DNA of 6,140 nt from an uncultured Roseburia sp. (GTDB lineage: Bacteria; Bacillota; Clostridia; Lachnospirales; Lachnospiraceae): assembly GCA_905206195.1 (NCBI GenBank), contig CAJLGN010000097.1:1-6140 (forward strand), written 5' to 3'. The notes below the pieces were generated by a model. That model was not told where the DNA came from, did not search any database, and worked only from the letters and a program-made list of their open reading frames with translations. Both the position numbers and the translations under genes were made by a program. How positions within the stretch are numbered: the stretch's first letter is position 1; every line of letters starts with the position of its first letter. This document shows positions 1 to 4,674 of this stretch, in pieces.

Positions 1-167
1 CGGGAAAAGTGGCCGATATCGTGATCTTTGACCCGAACAAGAAATACACCATCGATAAGAAAACGTTTGTGAGCAAAGGGCACAATACACCGTTTGACGG
101 CAGAAAGGTGACCGGCAAGGTCCGGACGACGGTTGTCGGCGGGTGTGTGGCGTATGAGGAGAATTAG
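1..167 (+). CDS. pyrC: Dihydroorotase, C-terminal end (partial)
   Basis: The last 54 codons of a gene that begins before the window; the reading frame starts at base 3 and ends at TAG 165-167. Dihydroorotase is a cytosolic zinc amidohydrolase that cyclises carbamoyl-aspartate to dihydroorotate, the third step of UMP synthesis. The visible tail has the typical end of amidohydrolase/dihydroorotase proteins: the GKVADIVIFDP strand near the start, then SKGHNTPFDG (about residues 24-33 of the fragment) and the closing GKVRTTVVGG strand. The metal-binding residues are upstream and cannot be checked. The neighbours pyrK and pyrD, which act on its product, support the call over other amidohydrolases such as dihydropyrimidinase or allantoinase. 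The gap to pyrK is 50 bases with no terminator, so the genes are probably co-transcribed. Confidence 0.9.
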   Translation, partial: GKVADIVIFDPNKKYTIDKKTFVSKGHNTPFDGRKVTGKVRTTVVGGCVAYEEN

Positions 168-217
168 GAATTGCGAGAATTCGCCCTGTTCAAAAGTTAC
201 AGAAAGGATCCTGTTTT

Positions 218-994
218 ATGCATAAGACACGCGAAAAATTTGAGGAGACGGCCACTGTCATAGGGCAGGAAGAGATTGCGGCAGACATCTATAGCATGTG
301 GCTGCGCACAGACCAGATTGCAAGCCACGCGCAGGCGGGACAGTTTGTGTCGGTGTACTGCAGCGGTGGAGGCAGGCTGCTTCCGCGGCCGATCAGCATC
401 TGTGAGATCGACAGAGCGCGCGCGGCGATTCGTTTGGTGTACCGCGTGGCGGGCGGGGGAACTGAGGAGTTTTCAAGGATGCAGGCCGGGATGCAGATCC
501 CCGTGGTCGGCCCTCTGGGGAACGGGTTTCCGCAGAAGAGAGAGAGAGCTTTTTTGATCGGCGGGGGAATCGGCATTCCGCCGATGCTGCAACTTGCGCG
601 TGAGCTTGACTGTGAGAAGCAGATTGTGCTGGGATTTCGGGATGAGCTTTTTTTGTTGGATGAGTTTCAGAAATATGGAAAGGTTTACGTGGCGACGGAG
701 GACGGCAGCAGTGGAACGGAGGGCAATGTCCTCGATGCGATTCGGGAAAATGGTCTCGGGGCGGACATCATTTATGCGTGCGGTCCTGCGCCCATGCTTC
801 GCGCTCTGAAAAATTACGCGGCGGAAAAAGGGATTGCGTGCTGGATTTCTATGGAGGAGCGCATGGCGTGTGGGATTGGAGCCTGCCTTGCCTGCGTCTG
901 CAAATCCAGGGAGAAGGATGCGCACACGAACGTGAAAAATAAGCGGGTCTGTAAAGAAGGTCCTGTATTTCGCGCCGAGGAGGTGGAGTTTTGA
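218..994 (+). CDS. pyrK: Dihydroorotate dehydrogenase B, electron transfer subunit PyrK
   Basis: A 258-residue iron-sulfur flavoprotein subunit that passes electrons from the FMN of PyrD via FAD and a 2Fe-2S cluster to NAD+. It belongs to the ferredoxin-NADP reductase fold. Visible in order: a beta-barrel FAD domain with RPISI (residues 57-61, flavin-binding R-P-x-S) and VGPLGNGF (97-104); an NAD-binding domain with GGGIGIPP (115-122) and the CGPAPML motif (188-194); and a C-terminal cysteine cluster C218-x4-C223-x2-C226 with C245 as the fourth 2Fe-2S ligand (C228 is an extra cysteine). All key residues appear intact and the length is normal for the family. The ATG at 218 is preceded by AGAAAGGA (201-208) with a 9-base spacer. 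Its TGA stop shares one base with the pyrD ATG, as expected for two subunits of one complex (PyrK2-PyrD2). Confidence 0.97.
   Translation: MHKTREKFEETATVIGQEEIAADIYSMWLRTDQIASHAQAGQFVSVYCSGGGRLLPRPISICEIDRARAAIRLVYRVAGGGTEEFSRMQAGMQIPVVGPLGNGFPQKRERAFLIGGGIGIPPMLQLARELDCEKQIVLGFRDELFLLDEFQKYGKVYVATEDGSSGTEGNVLDAIRENGLGADIIYACGPAPMLRALKNYAAEKGIACWISMEERMACGIGACLACVCKSREKDAHTNVKNKRVCKEGPVFRAEEVEF
978..985 (+). promoter_or_regulatory. Ribosome binding site for pyrD
   Basis: AGGAGGTG lies inside the last codons of pyrK, eight bases before ATG 994. It decides the pyrD start: a TTG at 991 is in frame, but the ATG at 994 has better spacing and is the stronger codon. Confidence 0.8.
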
Positions 995-1902
995 TGAATA
1001 TGAAGGTAGATCTCTGCGGAGTGACACTGCGCAATCCGGTCATGACAGCGTCCGGGACATTTGGTTCCGGTGAGGAATACGCAGAGTTTGTGGATTTGAA
1101 TAAGCTTGGTGCGGTGGTCACAAAAGGTGTTGCGAATGTGCCGTGGGAGGGGAATGCGACGCCGCGCGTGGCGGAGGTGTACGGCGGTATGTTGAATGCC
1201 ATCGGACTTCAAAATCCTGGCATTGACCTTTTCATCGAGCGGGACATTCCGTTTTTAAAGCAGTTTGATACAAAGATTATCGTCAATGTCTGCGGGCACA
1301 CGGCCGAGGAGTATATAGAGGTCGTTGAGCGCCTTGCCGATCAGCCGGTGGATATGCTCGAGATCAACATTTCATGCCCCAATGTCAGGGAGGGTGGCAT
1401 CGCCTTCGGACAGGAGCCACGGATGGTGGAGGAGATCACGCGGGAGATCAAAAAGCGTGCAAGGCAGCCGGTCATCATGAAGCTCTCCCCGAATGTGACG
1501 GACATCGCGGAGATGGCGCGTGCGGCGGAGGCGGGGGGAGCAGATGCGCTCTCAATGATCAACACGATCACAGGGATGAAGATTGACATCCAAAGAAGAT
1601 GCTTTGCGCTGGCAAACCGCACCGGAGGACTGTCCGGGCCCGCTGTGCATCCGGTGGCGGTGCGGATGGTTTATCAGAGCGCGCAGGCGGTTTCTGTACC
1701 GATTATTGGAATGGGGGGAATCCTCACCGCGGAGGACGCGATTGAGATGATCCTCGCGGGGGCGACGGCGGTGTCTGTCGGAACTGCAAACTTTACAAAT
1801 CCGCGCGCGACTGAGGAGATTGTGGACGGAATACAAGATTACATGGAGCGGTATCAGGTCGCAGATATCCGCGAGTTGGTCGGCGCCGTGCGGGATCGAT
1901 AA
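994..1902 (+). CDS. pyrD: Dihydroorotate dehydrogenase B (NAD+), catalytic subunit PyrD
   Basis: A 302-residue FMN-containing TIM-barrel enzyme that oxidises dihydroorotate to orotate in the cytosol, working with PyrK (class 1B). Visible motifs: the N-terminal NPVMTASGTFG (residues 14-24), TKGV with the conserved lysine K44, NAIGLQNPG (69-76 region), VNVCGHT, and EINISCPNV with the catalytic-base cysteine C128, which marks class 1 enzymes (class 2 has serine here). KLSPNVTD follows with K163, then INTITGMKID, GGLSGPAVHP, and the FMN-phosphate region GMGGI (239-243) and VGTANF (262-267). It lacks the membrane-anchoring N-terminal extension of class 2. Its ATG overlaps the pyrK stop by one base (TGATG), implying translational coupling. 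An alternative TTG start at 991 would add one residue. A terminator-like hairpin follows 22 bases after the stop. Confidence 0.97.
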   Translation: MNMKVDLCGVTLRNPVMTASGTFGSGEEYAEFVDLNKLGAVVTKGVANVPWEGNATPRVAEVYGGMLNAIGLQNPGIDLFIERDIPFLKQFDTKIIVNVCGHTAEEYIEVVERLADQPVDMLEINISCPNVREGGIAFGQEPRMVEEITREIKKRARQPVIMKLSPNVTDIAEMARAAEAGGADALSMINTITGMKIDIQRRCFALANRTGGLSGPAVHPVAVRMVYQSAQAVSVPIIGMGGILTAEDAIEMILAGATAVSVGTANFTNPRATEEIVDGIQDYMERYQVADIRELVGAVRDR

Positions 1903-1924
1903 TCACGAAAGCATATTTATCATA

Positions 1925-1970
1925 GGAAGTCCATGCGCCCACAGAGATGTGGGGATGTGGACTTTTATTT
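1925..1970 (+). terminator. Rho-independent terminator after pyrD
   Basis: The arm AAGTCCA (1927-1933) pairs with TGGACTT (1958-1964), can be extended by two G-T pairs at the base, and continues after a small symmetric internal loop with CCCAC (1938-1942) pairing with GTGGG (1949-1953) around the six-base loop AGAGAT. The 3' arm runs straight into TTTTATTT. Stem plus T-rich tail and its place just after the pyrD stop fit an intrinsic terminator that ends the pyrC-pyrK-pyrD transcript. The internal loop may make it leaky. Confidence 0.8.
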
Positions 1971-1986
1971 CTGGTATCTGTTGTTA

Positions 1987-2006
1987 CAGAGGAGCTTAGA
2001 GGAGCT
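1987..2006. repeat. 10-bp tandem direct repeat
   Basis: AGAGGAGCTT (1987-1996) is followed at once by AGAGGAGCTA (1997-2006), differing only in the last base. The period is close to one helical turn, so paired binding by a regulator is conceivable, but it lies about 100 bases upstream of the -35 box and could be chance in purine-rich DNA. Confidence 0.6.
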
Positions 2007-2106
2007 AAAAGAGGGCAAGTTCGCATGTTCCTCATTGTTGGTGCACGGCGTGAGCCGGACGCGGAAGATTTTAAATTATGTGAACTGTTGTTTGTGTGAA
2101 AACGGA

Positions 2107-2135
2107 TTGAACAATTTATAGTTCTATGCTAGAAT
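2107..2135 (+). promoter_or_regulatory. Sigma-A-type promoter with extended -10, for the pyrE unit
   Basis: TTGAAC (2107-2112) and TAGAAT (2130-2135) are separated by exactly 17 bases, and TGC directly before the -10 gives an extended -10 element. The predicted start of transcription is near A2142 or G2143. ATTGAACAAT, a perfect 10-bp palindrome, covers the -35 box (2106-2115). This is the best promoter match in the window and sits where one is needed, between the pyrD terminator and pyrE. Confidence 0.85.
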
Positions 2136-2148
2136 GGAAAAAGAACTT

Positions 2149-2173
2149 AATTCTGACGGTGACCGTAAGAATT
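2149..2173 (+). other. Stem-loop at the very 5' end of the pyrE transcript
   Basis: AATTCT (2149-2154) pairs with AGAATT (2168-2173); after a single G-A mismatch, ACGG (2156-2159) pairs with CCGT (2163-2166) around the loop TGA. It begins about seven bases after the predicted transcription start. It could protect the mRNA end from decay, or the same inverted repeat could be an operator in DNA just downstream of the promoter. Confidence 0.6.
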
Positions 2174-2319
2174 TTAAAAGGATTTTTAGTCGATATGCCG
2201 GAAAAGGGAAGAGACTCTGATTTACTTATTTTAAAATGCTGCAAAGCAGAGAAACACAGTGATTTCCAAGTAAGAAAAAGGAGCGCGGAGTGTTTGGGGG
2301 TAAGTGAAGCAGAGTTGTT

Positions 2320-2352
2320 TTTTCGTGGGACAGCGGATACATCTCACGAAAA
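2320..2352 (+). other. 11-bp stem-loop in the pyrE leader
   Basis: TTTTCGTGGGA (2320-2330) pairs with TCTCACGAAAA (2342-2352), eleven pairs with one G-T wobble, around an 11-base loop rich in purines (2331-2341). The T-run is on the 5' side of the stem and an A-run on the 3' side, so this is not an intrinsic terminator for the + strand; it looks like a stable structural hairpin. Confidence 0.65.
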
Positions 2353-2358
2353 CCTGTA

Positions 2359-2396
2359 TATACTGTAGCTGGAGTATGGAACGCACGTTGGCGTGC
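2359..2396 (+). other. Two adjacent short hairpins in the pyrE leader
   Basis: ATACT (2360-2364) pairs with AGTAT (2373-2377), with a possible closing T-G wobble, around an 8-base loop. Five bases later GCACG (2383-2387) pairs with CGTGC (2392-2396) around the tetraloop TTGG. Together with the hairpin just upstream they form a row of three stem-loops ending about 60 bases before the pyrE ribosome binding site. Confidence 0.5.
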
Positions 2397-2470
2397 TGGC
2401 AGAGTGAAAAACGGAACGAATGGAAAAGTGAGAGGTCAAAGAGCCCGTAAATACAGGAGGTTTTAAGGAA

Positions 2471-3181
2471 ATGGAAGCGTACAAGCAAGAATTTATAGAG
2501 TTTATGGTGGAGAGCGATGTGCTCAAGTTCGGAGGGTTTACCCTAAAGAGCGGCAGAAAGTCCCCGTTTTTTATGAATGCGGGCGCCTACGTGACGGGGG
2601 CACAGCTGATGCGTCTGGGCGAGTATTACGCGAAGGCGATCCACGAGCATTACGGGGATGATTTTGACGTTTTGTTTGGGCCGGCCTACAAGGGAATCCC
2701 GCTCTCCGTGGCGACGACAATCGCTTTTTCCAAACTGTACGTCAGGGAGATTCGCTATTACTTCAACCGCAAGGAGGTCAAAGATCACGGCGACACCGGG
2801 ATTCTGCTCGGCAGCAGAATCAAGGATGGAGACAGGATTGTGATCATTGAGGATGTGACGACCTCGGGCAAATCGATCGAGGAGACTCACCCAATCGTAA
2901 AAGGGCAGGGCGATGTGGAGATACTTGGACTGATGGTCTCTTTAAACCGCATGGAAAAAGGACTTGGAGGAGAGATGAGCGCGCTCGACGAGGTTCGCTG
3001 CAAATACGGATTTGCGGCGAACGCGATCGTCACGATGGGGGAAGTTGTGGAACATCTGTACAACCGTCCCTGCCAGGGGAAGGTCGTTATCGACGATGCC
3101 ATAAAAGCTGCGATCGATGCATACTATGAGCAGTATGGATGCGGCTTGCGCGCGGCTTGCGGTGCGGCTGACCATGCATAA
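2471..3181 (+). CDS. pyrE: Orotate phosphoribosyltransferase
   Basis: A 236-residue cytosolic enzyme that joins orotate and PRPP to give orotidine 5'-phosphate, the step after PyrD. Visible: FTLKSGRKSPFFMN (residues 23-36, substrate-side N-terminal region), FGPAYKGIPLSV (69-80), FNRKEVKDHGDTG (98-110, flexible catalytic loop with its lysines and histidine), and the type I PRPP-binding motif VIIEDVTTSGKS (124-135). The start ATG 2471 follows AGGAGG (2455-2460) with a 10-base spacer. The body ends naturally around YYEQYG (218-223); the remaining 13 residues are alanine- and cysteine-rich, unlike the rest, and are encoded by an 11-bp tandem repeat that seems to have moved the stop codon downstream. 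The stop now overlaps the next gene by eight bases. Own promoter and leader upstream suggest regulation separate from pyrKD. Confidence 0.97.
   Translation: MEAYKQEFIEFMVESDVLKFGGFTLKSGRKSPFFMNAGAYVTGAQLMRLGEYYAKAIHEHYGDDFDVLFGPAYKGIPLSVATTIAFSKLYVREIRYYFNRKEVKDHGDTGILLGSRIKDGDRIVIIEDVTTSGKSIEETHPIVKGQGDVEILGLMVSLNRMEKGLGGEMSALDEVRCKYGFAANAIVTMGEVVEHLYNRPCQGKVVIDDAIKAAIDAYYEQYGCGLRAACGAADHA
3141..3169. repeat. 11-bp tandem repeat in the 3' end of pyrE
   Basis: GCGGCTTGCGC (3141-3151) is followed by GCGGCTTGCGG (3152-3162), then a partial third copy GCGGCT (3164-3169). Because 11 is not a multiple of three, each copy shifts the pyrE frame. Taking out one copy puts TGA 3169-3171 in frame, two bases before the ATG of the next gene. 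Confidence 0.8.
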
Positions 3182-3650
3182 GAGGAGACGCCGCCTGGTC
3201 GCTGGCATACTGTTTTTGATTTATTTTGCAGTGCTGTTTTATTTTCTCTTTTTTTCGGAGGAGATGGGGCGGACCTACAATGAGCGGGCATACCATTACA
3301 ATCTGGTTCCTTTTAAGGAGATCTCGAGATTTATCAAATACCGAAAGGTTCTTGGGATGCAGGCGGTATTCTTGAATATCGCAGGCAATGTGATGGCATT
3401 TGTACCGTTCGGCGCATTTCTGCCGATCTTTTCGGGAAGATGTCGCCGATTTTTTTATACTGCATTTTACAGCTTTGAGCTTAGCATTTTGGTGGAACTT
3501 TTACAGCTGGTTTTTAAGGTGGGAAGTTTTGATGTGGATGATCTGATTTTAAATACTCTGGGCGGTATGCTGGGGTTTTTGGTGTACACTCTCGTGATAC
3601 ATCTCGGGAAGAGGAAAAAAGGAGCGGAGAGAGAAGGCGATGGCAGCTAG
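3174..3650 (+). CDS. VanZ-family membrane protein
   Basis: A 158-residue integral membrane protein of the VanZ family, named after the teicoplanin-resistance accessory protein; the biochemical role of most members is unknown. Four hydrophobic segments are visible: about residues 8-28, 65-86, 93-115 and 124-145, with a basic N-terminus (HKRRRR) and basic C-terminus that fit cytoplasmic ends. Family signatures are YNLVPFKEI (42-50), NIAGNVMAFVPFG (68-80) and the ELLQLVFKVGSFDVDDL stretch (108-124) followed by NTLGG. The frame is open back to an ATG at 3117 inside pyrE, but ATG 3174 gives the usual VanZ N-terminus; there is no good Shine-Dalgarno before it, so translation probably depends on ribosomes finishing pyrE, which overlaps it by eight bases. 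A GTG at 3162 is an alternative start. No van resistance genes are nearby, so glycopeptide resistance should not be assumed. Confidence 0.85.
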   Translation: MHKRRRRLVAGILFLIYFAVLFYFLFFSEEMGRTYNERAYHYNLVPFKEISRFIKYRKVLGMQAVFLNIAGNVMAFVPFGAFLPIFSGRCRRFFYTAFYSFELSILVELLQLVFKVGSFDVDDLILNTLGGMLGFLVYTLVIHLGKRKKGAEREGDGS

Positions 3651-3969
3651 ACGGCGCAGGAGAAATTACAAGTTTACGGAGAAGACACAGTCGAAAAGAG
3701 GAATTCTGTCGCTTACACTATCGCTGATTTCCATTGCAGTTTTTGTGGCGGTGGTTTTAAATTCCTCCGGAAACCGGGGGAATGGCAGTATGTACCTGGG
3801 GAGCGCCGGAGTGTCCTCCATGCTTCTTAGTGTGGTGGCGCTGGCGCTCGCGCTGGGGAGCCTTCGGGAGGAGAATTCTTTTAAACTGTTTCCATATCTT
3901 GCGACCGTGACTTCTTTTTTGTCCGCCGGTGGATGGATTGCACTGTATGTGGTGGGAATCGTATTGTAG
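3640..3969 (+). CDS. Small three-helix membrane protein, probably DUF6142 family
   Basis: A 109-residue protein with a strongly basic start (MAARRRRRNYKF) and three predicted membrane helices at about 21-40, 53-73 and 84-107. The second and third are joined by a short polar stretch, and a glycine/asparagine/serine loop (41-52) follows the first. The positive N-terminus would stay in the cytoplasm. It resembles small proteins of unknown function found in Lachnospiraceae that I recall as DUF6142; that family name is from memory and unverified. The ATG at 3640 overlaps the end of the VanZ gene by 11 bases and has GGAGAG (3626-3631) eight bases upstream. No enzymatic motif is visible and no function can be given. 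Confidence 0.75.
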   Translation: MAARRRRRNYKFTEKTQSKRGILSLTLSLISIAVFVAVVLNSSGNRGNGSMYLGSAGVSSMLLSVVALALALGSLREENSFKLFPYLATVTSFLSAGGWIALYVVGIVL

Positions 3970-3986
3970 CGTGAAGGATAAGAGCG

Positions 3987-4574
3987 ATGACAGATTTTGA
4001 AAAACAGATGTCCTTTATCATGGAATTGGACAAAATAAAAAAGATCAATAGGCAGACTTATTTGAGTGATGGAAGCCGGAAGGAAAATGACGCGGAGCAC
4101 TCCTGGCATCTCGCGCTGATGGCGTTTGTGCTTGCGGAGCATGCCAATGAGGAGATTGATGTGTTAAAGACGATAAAAATGGTGCTGCTCCACGACGTCA
4201 TTGAGATTGATGCCGGGGACACCTACGCCTATGACACCGAGGCAAATAAGACGAAGCGAGAGAGAGAACTCCTCGCGGCGGATCGCATTTTTGGGCTGCT
4301 CCCGGAAGAACAGCGATCGGAGTACCGCGGACTCTGGGACGAATTTGAGGCGATGGAGACTGCGGAGGCAAAGTTCGCGAACATGCTCGATAATGTGCAG
4401 CCACTTCTTTTGAATGTGGCGACAGACGGAAAATCCTGGCGGGAGCACGGGGTGAAGAGGTCCCAGGTGATGGCGCGCAACGCGAGAACGCATGAAGGAT
4501 CCGAGGAGATCTGGTCCTACGCGAAAGCACTTATCGAGGAGCAGCTTGTGAAGGGAAGCCTTTTGGATGCGTAG
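3987..4574 (+). CDS. HD-domain protein, YfbR/HDDC2-like 5'-nucleotidase candidate
   Basis: A 195-residue soluble metal-dependent phosphohydrolase of the HD superfamily (HD_3/YfbR-like type). The metal-site residues are all present: H38 in NDAEHSWHLALMA (34-46), the H69-D70 pair in VLLHDVIEIDAGDTY (66-80), with E73 and D76 close by, and D135 in KFANMLDNVQPLL (129-141). In this family HDxxE and a nearby D are typical of 5'-deoxynucleotidases that remove phosphate from (deoxy)nucleoside monophosphates. The ATG at 3987 has GAAGGA (3973-3978) with an 8-base spacer. Being in the pyrE transcript, a role in pyrimidine nucleotide turnover is a reasonable inference, but the substrate is not determined by sequence. 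The stop overlaps the start of the following small ORF by eight bases. Confidence 0.85.
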   Translation: MTDFEKQMSFIMELDKIKKINRQTYLSDGSRKENDAEHSWHLALMAFVLAEHANEEIDVLKTIKMVLLHDVIEIDAGDTYAYDTEANKTKRERELLAADRIFGLLPEEQRSEYRGLWDEFEAMETAEAKFANMLDNVQPLLLNVATDGKSWREHGVKRSQVMARNARTHEGSEEIWSYAKALIEEQLVKGSLLDA

Positions 4575-4674
4575 GAGAGGGGAGGATTCCGACGGGAAAA
4601 AGAGCGGGATCTTCACATTTTTACTGGGGCTGATCGATGTGGTTGCAGATTTGATTGTGGAGGTATTTACTTAA
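4567..4674 (+). CDS. Small hydrophobic ORF, 35 codons
   Basis: A short frame starting at ATG 4567 and ending at TAA 4672-4674. The first dozen residues are charged (MRRRGEDSDGKK), then comes one continuous hydrophobic helix GIFTFLLGLIDVVADLIVE (residues 14-32) with a few acidic residues, giving either a single membrane helix or an amphipathic membrane-surface helix. AAGGGA (4551-4556) lies ten bases upstream inside the HD gene. The start overlaps the HD-gene stop by eight bases, and the stop directly abuts the GTG of the next gene. This tight packing supports real translation; without homologues it could still be chance. I recognise no family. Confidence 0.55.
   Translation: MRRRGEDSDGKKSGIFTFLLGLIDVVADLIVEVFT
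4659..4664 (+). promoter_or_regulatory. Ribosome binding site for the M29 aminopeptidase gene
   Basis: GGAGGT lies ten bases before GTG 4675, inside the small ORF. It supports the GTG as the true start, since there is no in-frame ATG with a comparable site nearby. Confidence 0.7.

Larger units (their letters stand above)
1903..2470. other. Long intergenic region between pyrD and pyrE
   Basis: A 568-base stretch with no gene I can support. It is visibly more A+T-rich than the flanking genes. From left to right it holds a terminator hairpin after pyrD, a 10-bp tandem repeat, about 100 bases in which I see nothing definite (2007-2106), a strong promoter, and a roughly 330-base leader to pyrE with several stem-loops. 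Open frames at 1933-2121 and 2126-2368 exist but look non-coding (see rejected items). Confidence 0.8.
2142..2470 (+). promoter_or_regulatory. Long structured 5' leader of pyrE
   Basis: If transcription starts near 2142, the mRNA carries about 329 untranslated bases before the pyrE ATG. The leader contains a 5'-terminal stem-loop, a possible long-range pairing (ACTCTG 2214-2219 with CAGAGT 2310-2315, and inside it TTACTT 2222-2227 with AAGTAA 2268-2273), an 11-bp stem-loop, two short hairpins, then a purine-rich unpaired tail ending in the ribosome binding site AGGAGG (2455-2460). I see no PyrR-binding consensus, no T-box and no known riboswitch core. I also see no compact GC-rich stem directly followed by a T-run, so classic transcription attenuation is not evident. 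A regulatory role is inferred from length and structure only. Confidence 0.5.

Noticed and set aside
168..217. Possible terminator or promoter between pyrC and pyrK
   Set aside because: Only a 4-bp stem (GCGA/TCGC) and a ribosome binding site are seen; there is no T-tract or promoter pair.
473..1027. Long minus-strand open frames across pyrK, pyrE, the HD gene and the aminopeptidase gene
   Set aside because: They are antisense to strongly supported conserved genes, have low-complexity or arginine/proline/histidine-rich translations, and match no family I know.
1925..1970. PyrR-type attenuator because of an AGAGA loop in the hairpin after pyrD
   Set aside because: The wider PyrR-binding consensus is missing and the hairpin is just after a stop codon with a T-tail, so a plain terminator explains it.
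1933..2121. A 62-codon open frame after pyrD
   Set aside because: It begins inside the terminator hairpin, has no ribosome binding site and no recognisable protein features.
2355..2366. TATACT near 2359-2364 as a second promoter -10 close to pyrE
   Set aside because: No acceptable -35 box lies 16-18 bases upstream, and the bases are part of a short hairpin.
2126..2368. An 80-codon open frame, or a shorter 57-codon version from ATG 2195, in the pyrE leader
   Set aside because: The long version starts inside the promoter -10 region, so it could not be translated from that transcript. The short one has only a poorly spaced AAAAGGA, third-base G+C clearly lower than the flanking genes, no recognised domain, and it overlaps stem-loops. 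A leader peptide is not excluded.
3117..3173. Longer VanZ protein starting at ATG 3117 inside pyrE
   Set aside because: The extra 19 residues are encoded in the pyrE 3' end and its tandem repeat, and do not look like a VanZ N-terminus; ATG 3174 gives the expected basic head and first helix.
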